64,000 nucleotides of DNA. Source: Halomonas zincidurans B6 (GTDB lineage Bacteria > Pseudomonadota > Gammaproteobacteria > Pseudomonadales > Halomonadaceae). Every line of letters starts with the position of its first letter. Within the stretch, counting starts at the first letter, position 1. Made by a program: the position numbers and the translations under genes. A model generated the notes under the pieces. It was not told the DNA's origin and searched no databases. It worked only from the letters and a program-made list of their open reading frames with translations. Positions 25,047 through 34,523 of this stretch are shown in pieces. The stretch covers positions 1,860,001 through 1,924,000 of the forward strand of contig NZ_JNCK01000001.1 in the NCBI RefSeq assembly GCF_000731955.1, read 5' to 3'.

Positions 25047-25398
25047 TGAACCCTGACTCAGAGCAGTCTTGCGCTAGGAGCGCGTCGGACTTGACACTGA
25101 CCTACTGCGAATCCCGGCCTTTCGGCCAATTCCATCGATCCATTTCGTTAAATAGCGCGCTATTCGCCTCAATCGATCGATAAATTTGACTCGAAACCCG
25201 TGCTTCTCGTGACGATCGGCCAAGCCCGACAGACTCCTAGGCGATCAGCCATCTGCTCAGGCATCCCGGGAAACCGGTAAGTAGCTGATCAGGCTAGCTT
25301 GTAATTGAGGTTTGGGAGGAAGATCAGGCAAAATGCAGGTTCCCTGGGGCAGATAAAACCGGCCCGTCGGATTTTCTCTTCTTAAGGCAGCCGCTGTG
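25047..25398. other. Intergenic region upstream of nadB
   Basis: 352 bp without a supportable gene. It contains the 14-bp perfect palindrome AATAGCGCGCTATT (25151-25164). No clear terminator for the zinc-ribbon gene or strong promoter for nadB was recognised. Confidence 0.6.
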
Positions 25399-26949
25399 AT
25401 GACCGAAAGTGAACACGATGTGCTGATCATCGGCGGAGGCGTTGCCGGACTGACGCTGGCGCTGGAGCTCGCCGATCATCGCCGCGTCACGCTACTGCGC
25501 CCGGGGCGTGATGAAATCGGCGCGAGTGCTTGGGCTCAGGGAGGCATCGCCGCCGTTCTGGCACCGCACGATACGCTTGAAGCGCACGTCCAGGATACCC
25601 TGGTCGCCGGCGATGGTCTGTGTGACGAGCGAGCCGTTCGCTTTACCATCGAGAATGGTCCCGCCGCCATCGAGTGGTTGATCGGCCAGGGCGTACCCTT
25701 TACACGCGATCCCTCCCCCGAGGCCCCCTACCCCTATCACTTGACCCGCGAAGGCGGCCACGGCACGCGGCGCATCATTCATGCAGCCGATGCCACGGGA
25801 CGAGTCGTTATCGACACGTTGCTCGCGCGGGCGGCTGCCCATCCACGGGTGCGCCTGGTCACCGAGCTGCAGGTCATCGAACTCCGTGCCGACAGCCAGG
25901 GCTGCTGTGGGGCATCGAGTCTCGACAGCGAAGGCCGCCTTCAACGCCTATCGGCGCGAGATACCGTGCTGGCCACCGGTGGCGCCAGCGGTCTCTATCG
26001 GCACACCACGAGCCCCAGCCCGGCATGCGGCGAGGGCATGGCCATGGCCGCCGCGCTGGGTGCGCGCCTGGCCGACCTGGAGTTCCAGCAGTTTCATCCC
26101 ACCTGCCTCTTCGATCCCGACGGACCGGCGTTTCTGATCAGCGAAGCGGTACGCGGCGAAGGTGGCATCCTGCGCAATGCGCAGGGGCGACGCTTCATGC
26201 CGGACTATGACGAGCGCGGCGAACTGGCGCCGCGAGACATCGTCGCACGCGCGATTCAGGCAGAAATGCAACGTGCGCATGGTCAACATGTTGCGCTGGA
26301 CGTCACTCATCTGCCTGCGCAGACGATCGAACATCACTTTCCGACCATCGTCGCCCATTGCCGGGCCCGCGGCATCGACATTCGTCATGAGTCGATCCCG
26401 GTCGTGCCGGCGGCACACTACAGCTGTGGCGGTGTCATGACGGATCTCCACGGCGCCAGCGACATAGCCCACCTCTACGCGATCGGCGAGGTTGCCCGCA
26501 CGGGGCTACACGGGGCCAATCGCATGGCCAGCAACTCATTGCTGGAATGCCTGGTATTCGCACGTGCCGCCGCCGAGGCGTTGCGCCATGGCGAGAATCA
26601 TGGCCAGTATCGATTGCCGACCCAGGGGGGGGGCGCAATCCCGCTCAATGAGCAGGCACCGCTCCCCTCTCGGGGCAAAGCGGACGCCCTGCTCGAGCGG
26701 CTACGCGCAGTGATGAGCGAACATGCCGCCATCGTTCGCAGCGATGCCGGCCTGATGACGGCTCGGACCCTATTGCAGGCCCTGCAAGACGACAGCGATA
26801 AATTGAATGAACGTTATAGAGCGACGATCGCCACTCGTCGGCTGAGTCATGCACTAATGGTGGCTTCTGCATTAGTCGACTCTGCCTTACAGCGCCGCGA
26901 ATCGCGTGGCCTGCACTACAACCGCGATTGCCCACCAGCCAAGCCTTGA
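25399..26949 (+). CDS. nadB: L-aspartate oxidase
   Basis: A 516-residue FAD enzyme oxidising L-aspartate to iminoaspartate, the first step of de novo NAD synthesis. The dinucleotide-binding motif DVLIIGGGVAGL opens the protein. The succinate dehydrogenase/fumarate reductase-type core follows (HPTCL, RGEGGILRN, GLHGANRMASNSLLE). ATG 25399 follows an in-frame GTG at 25396, and either may be used. nadA and nadC are not in the window. It converges on the ygfX-sdhE pair. Confidence 0.95.
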   Translation: MTESEHDVLIIGGGVAGLTLALELADHRRVTLLRPGRDEIGASAWAQGGIAAVLAPHDTLEAHVQDTLVAGDGLCDERAVRFTIENGPAAIEWLIGQGVPFTRDPSPEAPYPYHLTREGGHGTRRIIHAADATGRVVIDTLLARAAAHPRVRLVTELQVIELRADSQGCCGASSLDSEGRLQRLSARDTVLATGGASGLYRHTTSPSPACGEGMAMAAALGARLADLEFQQFHPTCLFDPDGPAFLISEAVRGEGGILRNAQGRRFMPDYDERGELAPRDIVARAIQAEMQRAHGQHVALDVTHLPAQTIEHHFPTIVAHCRARGIDIRHESIPVVPAAHYSCGGVMTDLHGASDIAHLYAIGEVARTGLHGANRMASNSLLECLVFARAAAEALRHGENHGQYRLPTQGGGAIPLNEQAPLPSRGKADALLERLRAVMSEHAAIVRSDAGLMTARTLLQALQDDSDKLNERYRATIATRRLSHALMVASALVDSALQRRESRGLHYNRDCPPAKP

Positions 26950-26981
26950 ATACCCAGTGGGCACTCAGCCGTGAATGGCGC

Positions 26982-27368
26982 TCATTCGTTCCAGAGCAAC
27001 AGGCGACGCAGATGCCAGCGCTGCCTCTGCTCGACGCTATCCACCCACAGCCAGTGACGCTGGCCCGCCACGTTCAGACCCGCCAAGAACGGACCGAGAT
27101 AGATACAGGACACGACGACCGGCTGCCAGCCTCGCTCCCGCCTGCGCTGCCAACCGTTACCCTGCCCCGGCACCCAGCGAAGCGTCAGACCACGCGCCTG
27201 CCGCCACTCCCAGCAGAGCCCCGCGGCCATGCTTGCAGCCGAAGCGGCTGCCAGCCATAGCGGGCCATAGCGGGCAATCAAGACACACACGGCCAATGCC
27301 AACAGCGCCGAGCATGCCAATCCCAGCCTAGAGGGTGCGATATTGATCGTTACCGGACGTTTCAGCAT
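26982..27368 (-). CDS. YgfX-family membrane protein
   Basis: A 128-residue protein with two hydrophobic helices near residues 15-55 and a basic cytoplasmic C-terminal part rich in Arg and Trp. Gene pairing with sdhE and the overall layout mark it as YgfX, described in E. coli as the partner of SdhE/CptB affecting cell shape proteins. Its start overlaps the sdhE coding end by about 41 bp, so the two are coupled. Confidence 0.8.
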   Translation of the reverse strand: MLKRPVTINIAPSRLGLACSALLALAVCVLIARYGPLWLAAASAASMAAGLCWEWRQARGLTLRWVPGQGNGWQRRRERGWQPVVVSCIYLGPFLAGLNVAGQRHWLWVDSVEQRQRWHLRRLLLWNE

Positions 27369-27609
27369 ATTCGACGATCATCTTGACGATCCGCCGTAGC
27401 GTATCGTCCTGCGGCCAATCGCGACGCATCAGCCAGATAAAGAGATCCTGATCCTCCTGCTCGATCAATGCCTGATAGGCGGCCTGGTCCGTGTCGTCGA
27501 GATCGCCATAGCGATGTTCGAGAAAGGGGATCAGGAGTAGGTCCAGCTCCCACATGCCACGGCGGGAATGCCAGTAAAGGCGCTTCAATGTGGTGTCTTC
27601 GGTCACCAT
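27328..27609 (-). CDS. sdhE: FAD assembly factor SdhE
   Basis: A 93-residue helical protein that promotes covalent flavinylation of succinate dehydrogenase and fumarate reductase. The functional RGxxE motif appears as RRGMWELDLLL near residue 16-26. The start at 27609 has AAGAGG upstream. It precedes and overlaps ygfX, as in other gammaproteobacteria. Confidence 0.92.
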   Translation of the reverse strand: MVTEDTTLKRLYWHSRRGMWELDLLLIPFLEHRYGDLDDTDQAAYQALIEQEDQDLFIWLMRRDWPQDDTLRRIVKMIVEYAETSGNDQYRTL

Positions 27610-27795
27610 TAGCCTCTTTTCAAGATGGAACTGACCGCGATTATACGCACCGAGCCGTACAGCGCGACATCCACATGACTGCGACCGCACCCGCCGGACT
27701 CTAATGCGTTGTTTTCTCACAGTTCGCGCAGTATGCTGACGAAAACAACAAGACGTGCCCTGCCTTAGGCAGGCCATCCGTGTGGAGTGAAAGTG

Positions 27796-28092
27796 ATGAC
27801 CAAGTCCGAGTTGATCGAACAAATCGCCATGCGACAGCCCGAGCTGTCAATCAAGGAAGTCGAAGCCGCCGTCCGCATCATCCTCGATGACATCACCGGT
27901 GAATTGGCCGATGGTGGCCGAGTAGAGATTCGCGGCTTCGGTAGTTTCTCGCTGCATTATCGCGAGCCCCGCGTCGGGCGAAACCCGAAGACCGGCGACC
28001 CGGTCGATCTGACGGGTAAATTCGTGCCACACTTCAAGCCGGGCAAGGAGTTGCGCGAACAGGTCAACGCCAGTCGCGCACTGGGTTACTGA
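27796..28092 (+). CDS. ihfB: Integration host factor subunit beta
   Basis: A 98-residue DNA-bending protein of the HU/IHF family. The start MTKSELIE matches the family. The beta-arm reads GFGSFSLHYREPRVGRNPKTG with the intercalating Pro. GGAG lies about 9 bases before ATG 27796; two in-frame GTGs upstream are less likely. rpsA, its usual upstream neighbour, is not here. It leads into lapA-lapB. Confidence 0.96.
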   Translation: MTKSELIEQIAMRQPELSIKEVEAAVRIILDDITGELADGGRVEIRGFGSFSLHYREPRVGRNPKTGDPVDLTGKFVPHFKPGKELREQVNASRALGY

Positions 28093-28132
28093 TTACTGAT
28101 GCCCGATACAGCTTTGTCATAAGGAAACCGCT

Positions 28133-28438
28133 ATGCGCTGGCTCAAAGGTCTGCTCCTCGCCATCATCCTGCTGGTGGTGCTGCTGCTGGGAATTCTCTT
28201 CGCCGTCAATAACCAGCAGGCGTTGCCTTTGAACTTGATCTGGGTCGAGTTGCCACCGGCATCGCTGTCGCTCTGGCTACTCATCGCCCTCGCTCTTGGC
28301 GTGATCCTTGGCATGCTCGCCATGACCGGCGTGTATCTGCGCCTGCGCACCCTGCTCACCCGCGCCCAGCGCCATAACCAGCAGCAACGCAAGGAGCTCG
28401 ATCGGCTGCGCATCCAGGAGTTCAAGGACACCCCCTAG
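28133..28438 (+). CDS. lapA: Lipopolysaccharide assembly protein A
   Basis: A 101-residue inner-membrane protein with two hydrophobic helices (residues ~5-25 and ~43-68) and a charged C-terminal coiled segment. It is the LapA/YciS partner of LapB in controlling LpxC turnover and LPS assembly. AAGGAAA precedes the ATG. Its stop codon is directly followed by the lapB ATG. Confidence 0.9.
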   Translation: MRWLKGLLLAIILLVVLLLGILFAVNNQQALPLNLIWVELPPASLSLWLLIALALGVILGMLAMTGVYLRLRTLLTRAQRHNQQQRKELDRLRIQEFKDTP

Positions 28439-29620
28439 ATGCTTGATCTAAAGCTGCTGGTCCTGTTACTGGCGGCAATCGCCATTGGCTGGTGGCTGGG
28501 CCGACTCGAGAGCCGCCGACACGCAAGACATCAACACCGCTCATCGCCGTTGTCGCGTGACTACTTCGTCGGCCTCAACTACCTACTCAACGAGCAGCCC
28601 GACCGGGCGATCGAAACTTTTGTCCAGGCGCTCGAGGTCAACAGCGACACCATCGAGACCCATATCGCCCTGGGCAACTTGTTCCGCTCACGCGGCGAAG
28701 CCGATCGCGCAGTCAAGATTCACCAGAACCTGCTGGCTCGGCCCTCGTTGACCGCTCTGCAAAGCGACCAGGTCCAGCTCGAACTATCGCGTGACTTCCT
28801 GCACCTGGGGCTTCTGGATCGCGCCGAAAGATTGCTTCTAGGACTCTTGCGGGCCAGCCCCGATTCCGCCCGCCTGAAACCCGCCAAGCTCCTGCTGGTG
28901 GATCTGTACGAGCGTGAACGTGAGTGGGCCAAGGCCCTGGAAGTAGCGCAGCCGCAACTGATCCATGAGGAGGCCGACATTCGCCGTGCAGCCGCTCACT
29001 GGCTATGCGAGCTGGCCCAGCAAGACAGGCATACCGCCAGCCCGGCACTGGCTCGCAAGCGTCTGCGCCAAGCTTTGAGCATCGATGATCGCTGTGTACG
29101 CGCCAATTGGCTGATCGCCGAGCTGGAGCGTGAAGCCGGCAATTACAAGGCGGAGATCCGAACGCTCCAACGCCTCGCTCGCCAGGACCATGACTTCACA
29201 CCTATCGTTCTGGAACCGTTGCGAGACGCCTACCTTAAACTCGAAGACGAAAAAGGCCTGGTACGTTGCCTGAATCAATGGGTGAGCGAAGCCCCGCATA
29301 TCAGTACAGTGATCATGCTGGCCCGCCTGACCGAACAGCATGAAGGCATCAACGCGGCCGCCAATGTCATTAGCAACCAGCTCGCTGCCACGCCCAGCTT
29401 GCGCGGGGTCGACTACCTGATGGACCTCTACATTGCCGAAGCAGGTCCCGAACAACAGCATTTTTCGCTGCTCAAACGGCACACCGGAAAGCTGCTCGAA
29501 TCCCGGCCTCGTTTTCGTTGCCATCGTTGCGGCTTTGAAGGCGCCCACCTGCATTGGCAGTGCCCTCGGTGCCGTAGCTGGGGCGTAACCAAGCCAATTA
29601 CCGGACTGGAAGGTGAATGA
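28439..29620 (+). CDS. lapB: Lipopolysaccharide assembly protein B
   Basis: A 393-residue protein with an N-terminal membrane anchor (residues ~4-20), a long array of TPR repeats and a C-terminal rubredoxin-like metal knuckle (CHRCGFEG...CPRCRSWG). The LapB/YciM family guides FtsH to LpxC and so balances LPS with phospholipid. The ATG follows the lapA TAG with no gap. Confidence 0.94.
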   Translation: MLDLKLLVLLLAAIAIGWWLGRLESRRHARHQHRSSPLSRDYFVGLNYLLNEQPDRAIETFVQALEVNSDTIETHIALGNLFRSRGEADRAVKIHQNLLARPSLTALQSDQVQLELSRDFLHLGLLDRAERLLLGLLRASPDSARLKPAKLLLVDLYEREREWAKALEVAQPQLIHEEADIRRAAAHWLCELAQQDRHTASPALARKRLRQALSIDDRCVRANWLIAELEREAGNYKAEIRTLQRLARQDHDFTPIVLEPLRDAYLKLEDEKGLVRCLNQWVSEAPHISTVIMLARLTEQHEGINAAANVISNQLAATPSLRGVDYLMDLYIAEAGPEQQHFSLLKRHTGKLLESRPRFRCHRCGFEGAHLHWQCPRCRSWGVTKPITGLEGE

Positions 29621-29627
29621 TTCGCTC

Positions 29628-30323
29628 TCACAGCTCGCGCTCGATCGCCTCCAGCGCCGCCATGGGATCGGTGGCCTCGGTTACCGGGCGCCCAATCACC
29701 AGATGAGTGCTTCCCGCGGCTAGCGCCTGGGCCGGGGTCAGTATACGCCGCTGGTCTGCTTGCCGGGCAAACGAAGGGCGGATGCCGGGCGTGACCTTGA
29801 GAAAGGCCTTGCCGTACAGATCCTCGAGCCGGCTGGCCTCCTGCGCCGAACACACCACCCCATCCAGCCCCGTCTGCTGAGCCAGTTGCGCCAGCCGCTC
29901 GACCTGCGACTCGGGCGTTGTGTCTAGGCCGACCTCGGCCAGGTCCTGTCGCTCGAGACTGGTCAAGACCGTCACTGCGATGAGTTGTGTCTTGAAGCGC
30001 TGTGCATCGAGACGCTCCCGAGCCGCCAGCATCATGCGTCGCCCTCCCGAAGCATGAACGTTGACCATCCATACGCCCTGCTCGGCGGCTGCCTGAACGG
30101 CTCCGGCCACGGTATTGGGTATGTCATGGAACTTGAGGTCGAGAAACACTTCGAAGCCCCGCCCATGCAGCGCTTCGAGAACGGCGGGTCCGCTACGAGT
30201 GAACAGCTCCTTGCCGACCTTGAGTCGGCAGCGTGCAGGATCCAACTGATCCGCCATGCACAGAGCCGCATCCAGCGACGAATAGTCGAGAGCGATGATC
30301 AGCGGTGAGGTTTGACTAGGCAT
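29628..30323 (-). CDS. pyrF: Orotidine 5'-phosphate decarboxylase
   Basis: A 231-residue TIM-barrel enzyme for the last step of UMP synthesis. The catalytic DLKFHDIPNT is intact, as is the phosphate-binding end (THLVIGRPVTEA). In E. coli pyrF follows lapB on the same strand; here it is inverted and converges on lapB with only 7 bp between stops. Confidence 0.95.
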   Translation of the reverse strand: MPSQTSPLIIALDYSSLDAALCMADQLDPARCRLKVGKELFTRSGPAVLEALHGRGFEVFLDLKFHDIPNTVAGAVQAAAEQGVWMVNVHASGGRRMMLAARERLDAQRFKTQLIAVTVLTSLERQDLAEVGLDTTPESQVERLAQLAQQTGLDGVVCSAQEASRLEDLYGKAFLKVTPGIRPSFARQADQRRILTPAQALAAGSTHLVIGRPVTEATDPMAALEAIEREL

Positions 30324-30551
30324 GGCGGCTCCAATAGCGACAAATGACCGCTAGTATATCAGCCCCGCCCGAGCGAACTGCAGCCTGACGGCAAGCAACA
30401 AATGGCAAAAGACTGACACCATCTATCGTCAATAGCTTACATGAAATGACGAACACGCCAACATCGCCGCGGTACCGATTGCTTTAGGGTGAGAACGGTA
30501 ACTCGCCGAAATCAATAAAATCAGCATCAGAACGACAAGAAAGGAGGAAAG

Positions 30552-30821
30552 ATGTCCCAACTGCTCAAGGCTGTGCTCATCTCGCTGGCCATTGCCATGG
30601 CATCCTCGTCGGTGGCAGCTCAGGAAACGACTCAGATCAACGTCAATACCGCTGACGAAGTGACCTTGGCTCAACTCCCCGGCATCGGTGAGGTGAAGGC
30701 GCGCGCCATCGTCATGGATCGCAAGAACAACGGCAGTTACCAAACCGCTGACGATCTCGCTCGCGTCGACGGAATCGGCGAAGGCACCATCGACAACCTG
30801 CGTGAACAGATAACTTTCTAA
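30552..30821 (+). CDS. Exported ComEA-type helix-hairpin-helix protein
   Basis: An 89-residue protein with a Sec signal peptide (cleavage after SSVAAQ, about residue 24) and a ComEA-like double HhH (NVNTADEVTLAQLPGIGEVKA and DDLARVDGIGEGTI). Such proteins bind DNA in the periplasm during natural transformation or have unknown roles when alone. A strong AAGGAGGAAA precedes the ATG. No other competence gene is in the window. Confidence 0.88.
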   Translation: MSQLLKAVLISLAIAMASSSVAAQETTQINVNTADEVTLAQLPGIGEVKARAIVMDRKNNGSYQTADDLARVDGIGEGTIDNLREQITF

Positions 30822-30838
30822 CTTCTATGCCATCCGTG

Positions 30839-30874
30839 CATAACGAGCATGCCGACAAGCATGCCCGTTATGCC
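30839..30874. repeat. Long hairpin between convergent comEA-like and SDR genes
   Basis: GCATAACGAGCATGC and GCATGCCCGTTATGC pair over 15 positions with one mismatch around CGACAA. It lacks T-runs on both sides, so it may be a bidirectional stem that blocks read-through or protects 3' ends. Confidence 0.6.
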
Positions 30875-30897
30875 CGCCGGTATGGCCGGGTTTGGTG

Positions 30898-31659
30898 CTA
30901 GATGCGCAACCCACCATCGCATTCGATAACGCGCCCGCTGAAATAAGTATTCTCGAAAATATAGCGAACGCTTTGAGCGATATCCTCGGGCTGGCCAAGT
31001 CGCCCCAACGGAATACCCTTGGTTATTTTTTCCAGCACGCCGGAACGCATCGATGATGTCATTTCAGTCTCGATGAATCCCGGCGCCACGGCGCCGACGC
31101 GAATGCCGTAACGCGCCAGCTCCTTTGCCCAGGTCACGGTCAACGAGGCGACGCCAGCCTTGGCCGCGGCGTAGTTGCTCTGCCCCATGTTGCCGGCACG
31201 AGAGATACTGGAGATATTGACAATGACCCCCTGCAGGCCGTTGTCGATCATCTGGCGAGCCGCCTCACGCCCACAGAGAAAGACGCCAGTCAGATTGACA
31301 TCGAGAACCTGCTGCCACTGGGAAAGGGACATGGTTTTCTCGACCCGGCCGTCTTTGACCTTGACCAGAAGGCCGTCACGGGTAATGCCCGCATTATTGA
31401 CCAGCCCCGATAGCGGTCCCAGTCGATCATGTATCTTTGCGAAGCAGCGCTCTACAGCATCCTCTTGAGCGATATCCGCCACGAACGCTTCAGCAACGAT
31501 GCCCAACTCGGCAAGTTGCCCCGCGGCCTGAGCCAGGCATTCCTCGTCCCGGTCCACGAGTGCCAGCCGCGCGCCGCACTCACCTAGCAACTTGGCCATG
31601 GCCAGCCCCAGTCCCTGAGCCCCGCCGGTTATCGCAATGACGGCACCATTGAGTTCCAT
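30898..31659 (-). CDS. Short-chain dehydrogenase/reductase, FabG-like
   Basis: A 253-residue classical SDR. TGGAQGLG is the nucleotide-binding loop, NNAG the structural motif and S-x12-Y-x3-K (SSISRAGNMGQSNYAAAKAG) the catalytic set. It resembles 3-oxoacyl-ACP reductase but stands outside a fatty-acid cluster, so it may act on another keto substrate. AAGGAG lies 6 bases upstream of the ATG at 31659. Confidence 0.9.
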   Translation of the reverse strand: MELNGAVIAITGGAQGLGLAMAKLLGECGARLALVDRDEECLAQAAGQLAELGIVAEAFVADIAQEDAVERCFAKIHDRLGPLSGLVNNAGITRDGLLVKVKDGRVEKTMSLSQWQQVLDVNLTGVFLCGREAARQMIDNGLQGVIVNISSISRAGNMGQSNYAAAKAGVASLTVTWAKELARYGIRVGAVAPGFIETEMTSSMRSGVLEKITKGIPLGRLGQPEDIAQSVRYIFENTYFSGRVIECDGGLRI

Positions 31660-31817
31660 GACGTTCTCCTTCGAGCAGTTAGTGTTGTGCGGCGCAATAT
31701 AAGGAAAGGTAGCACGCCATCCCGTTCGCCTGCCATCATTGCGACTGGGCAAGGCCAGCAAACTTGCTTTTTGCGCAAGCGCCTTCATCTCGATTGTATG
31801 AATTCATGGGAGAGCCT

Positions 31818-32330
31818 ATGCCGATCTTATTGTTCTTCACGTTATTTGCCTTGCTGGACTTCGCCATCCTGTTTTCGGTCGGCTCGCAGATCGGGCTACT
31901 GACTACCTTGGTGCTTGTCATAGGCACTGGCTTTCTGGGACTACATCTAGTCAAGCGGGAAGGCGTCTCCACGCTCCAGCGTGCGCAACAGCGGTTCGCG
32001 CAAGGCGAAATTCCTTCTGACGAGCTAATGACCGGTGCTGCATTGATTTTCGGCGGCGCCCTGCTCATGGCGCCCGGCTTTCTTTCCGACGCCTTGGGCT
32101 TCATGTGCCTGTTGCCGAATTCGCGCCGTTTGCTCGGCAGGCTATTGAAGAAGCTGCCTGGACGAATGAGCGTTTACTCGATGCACTCGCGTTATCGACC
32201 CGGTAATACGGGGTGGAGCGAGGATGTGAGCCCCACATCGGACAGCAGCGATGCTTCAGAGGAAATGACCTCCCGTAGCAACGACCCCCTGGAAGGAGAC
32301 TTCCTGGGACGCGATGAAACGCGGCGGTGA
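31818..32330 (+). CDS. fxsA: FxsA family membrane protein
   Basis: A 170-residue protein with three hydrophobic segments (residues ~3-20, 25-45 and 72-98) and a polar, acidic C-terminal tail. The FxsA (F-exclusion suppressor) family is typically encoded directly upstream of groES, as here. GGGAGAG precedes ATG 31818. Its function in the cell is not well defined. Confidence 0.9.
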   Translation: MPILLFFTLFALLDFAILFSVGSQIGLLTTLVLVIGTGFLGLHLVKREGVSTLQRAQQRFAQGEIPSDELMTGAALIFGGALLMAPGFLSDALGFMCLLPNSRRLLGRLLKKLPGRMSVYSMHSRYRPGNTGWSEDVSPTSDSSDASEEMTSRSNDPLEGDFLGRDETRR

Positions 32331-32348
32331 ATTTTTTTCATCGAAGGC

Positions 32349-32376
32349 CTTGAAAGGCCATGGCGAGGCCCCATCA
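32349..32376 (+). promoter_or_regulatory. Sigma-32 heat-shock promoter of groESL
   Basis: CTTGAAA (32349-32355) and CCCCATCA (32369-32376) flank a 13-bp spacer, a near-perfect RpoH promoter. It lies about 135 bp before groES, in the same arrangement as the hsp20 promoter. Confidence 0.9.
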
Positions 32377-32510
32377 AGTGATCAGCGATAAGCTTCGGTA
32401 GGCGGCCAGGCCGCAGACCATCAACACCGGCGAGGATCGCTCGCCGCCCGTGAGCCTTGCTCATCAGGGAAATGCGTTTGAGTTATGCAACCATCAGGAG
32501 AACGTGAGCA

Positions 32511-32804
32511 ATGAACATCCGTCCCTTGCACGATCGCGTCGTTGTCCGTCGCGTCGAAGAAGAACAGAAAACCGCTGGCGGTATCGTGCTTCCGGGCAAT
32601 GCCCAGGAAAAGCCGACTCGGGGCGAAGTCCTCGCCATCGGTAACGGCCGGATTCTCGATAACGGAGAAGTACGCCCGCTGGACGTCAAGGTCGGTGACA
32701 CCGTCATCTTCAAGGAAGGCTTCGGCGTCGAGAAACAGAAGATCGATGGTGAAGAAGTTCTTATCATGAGCGAGACAGACATTCTCGCCGTCGTTGAAGG
32801 CTGA
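32511..32804 (+). CDS. groES: Co-chaperonin GroES
   Basis: A 97-residue Cpn10 that caps the GroEL ring. MNIRPLHDRVVVRR and the mobile loop EEQKTAGGIVLPG with its IVL contact are intact. AGGAG precedes the ATG. It starts the heat-induced groESL operon; groEL follows 78 bp downstream. Confidence 0.98.
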   Translation: MNIRPLHDRVVVRRVEEEQKTAGGIVLPGNAQEKPTRGEVLAIGNGRILDNGEVRPLDVKVGDTVIFKEGFGVEKQKIDGEEVLIMSETDILAVVEG

Positions 32805-32882
32805 TCAACGGGCGGGCTCGTACTCGCTCCCGTAGGGTTATCACTATTTCGTTCATCGCACTAATTTCAGGAAGTTACGAAA

Positions 32883-34523
32883 ATGGCAGCGAAACAGATC
32901 AAGTTCTCAGATGATGCACGCAAGCGCATGGCGCGCGGCGTTAACGTACTGGCTGACGCCGTCAAGGCCACGCTGGGTCCGAAGGGCCGCAACGTAGTGC
33001 TCGAGAAATCCTTCGGCGCTCCGACCGTCACCAAGGACGGCGTTTCCGTCGCCAAGGAGATCGAGCTCAAGGATCGCTTCGAGAACATGGGCGCCCAGAT
33101 GGTCAAGGAAGTCGCTTCCAAGACGTCCGACGTCGCTGGCGACGGCACCACGACGGCTACCGTCCTGGCACAGTCCATCGTCAACGAAGGGCTCAAGGGC
33201 GTCACTGCCGGCATGAACCCGATGGATCTCAAGCGCGGCATCGATCAGGCCGTGGTTGCTGCCGTCAAGGAGATCGAGCAGCTCGCCGTGCCTTGTACCG
33301 ATTCCAAGGCGATCGCCCAGGTCGGCACCATTTCCGCCAATGGTGATGCGCGCATCGGTCAGATCATCGCCGAGGCAATGGAGAAAGTCGGCAAGGAAGG
33401 TGTCATTACCGTCGACGAAGGCCGTGGTTTCGAAGACGAGCTGGAAGTCGTCGAAGGCATGCAGTTCGACCGCGGTTATCTCTCGCCCTACTTCGTCACC
33501 AACCAGGAAACCATGGCGGTCGAGCTGGAAGACCCGCTCCTGCTGCTGGTCGACAAGAAGATCTCCAACATCCGCGAGCTTCTTCCCGTGCTCGAGAGCG
33601 TTGCCAAGGCCGGCAAGCCGTTGGTGATCATCTCCGAAGACATCGAAGGCGAAGCCTTGGCGACACTGGTCGTCAACAACATGCGCGGCATCGTCAAGGT
33701 TGCGGCTGCCAAAGCGCCCGGCTTCGGCGATCGTCGCAAGTCCATGCTCCAGGATATCGCCATCCTTACCGGCGGCACCGTGATCTCCGAGGAAGTGGGT
33801 CTGACCCTCGAGCAGGCCAACCTGGATCACCTGGGCAGCGCCAAGCGCATCACCATGTCCAAGGAAAACACCACCATCATTGATGGTTCCGGTTCCGAGG
33901 GGGACATCGAAGCGCGTGTCGGCCAGATTCGCGCCCAGATCGAAGAAACCTCTTCCGATTATGACCGCGAGAAGCTTCAGGAACGCGTCGCCAAGCTGGC
34001 CGGTGGCGTAGCCGTCATTCGCGTCGGTGCCGCTACCGAAGTCGAGATGAAAGAGAAGAAGGCCCGCGTCGAAGACGCGCTGCACTCTACTCGCGCGGCC
34101 GTCGAAGAAGGCGTGGTGCCTGGCGGTGGTACCGCGCTGATCCGTATCCTGACCAAGATTCAGGGACTCAAGGGCGACAACGAAGACCAGACTCACGGTA
34201 TCTCTATCGCGCTGCGCGCGATGGAAGCTCCGCTACGCCAGATCGTGACCAACGCTGGCGAAGAAGCTTCGGTCATCGTCAATCGCATCAAGGACGGCGA
34301 AGGCAACTTCGGTTATAACGCGCAGACCGGCGAATACGGCGATCTGTTCGAGATGGGTGTCCTCGACCCGGCCAAGGTGACTCGCTCTGCGCTGCAGTCC
34401 GCCGGTTCCGTGGCAGGCCTGATGATCACCACCGAAGCCATGATCGCCGAAGATCCGGACGAGAAGGAAGCCGGTGGTGCCCCCGATATGGGCGGCATGG
34501 GCGGTATGGGCGGCATGATGTAA
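32883..34523 (+). CDS. groEL: Chaperonin GroEL
   Basis: A 546-residue Cpn60 subunit. The ATPase motif GDGTTTATVLA is present, and the C-terminus ends in the GGM repeats (GGMGGMGGMM) that line the cavity floor. Length matches E. coli GroEL (548). It is the only groEL in the window. Confidence 0.98.
   Translation: MAAKQIKFSDDARKRMARGVNVLADAVKATLGPKGRNVVLEKSFGAPTVTKDGVSVAKEIELKDRFENMGAQMVKEVASKTSDVAGDGTTTATVLAQSIVNEGLKGVTAGMNPMDLKRGIDQAVVAAVKEIEQLAVPCTDSKAIAQVGTISANGDARIGQIIAEAMEKVGKEGVITVDEGRGFEDELEVVEGMQFDRGYLSPYFVTNQETMAVELEDPLLLLVDKKISNIRELLPVLESVAKAGKPLVIISEDIEGEALATLVVNNMRGIVKVAAAKAPGFGDRRKSMLQDIAILTGGTVISEEVGLTLEQANLDHLGSAKRITMSKENTTIIDGSGSEGDIEARVGQIRAQIEETSSDYDREKLQERVAKLAGGVAVIRVGAATEVEMKEKKARVEDALHSTRAAVEEGVVPGGGTALIRILTKIQGLKGDNEDQTHGISIALRAMEAPLRQIVTNAGEEASVIVNRIKDGEGNFGYNAQTGEYGDLFEMGVLDPAKVTRSALQSAGSVAGLMITTEAMIAEDPDEKEAGGAPDMGGMGGMGGMM

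Noticed and set aside
24421..25398. Integrated element with attachment repeats after tRNA-Leu
   Set aside because: No integrase, transposase or second copy of the tRNA-Leu 3' end is present in the window.
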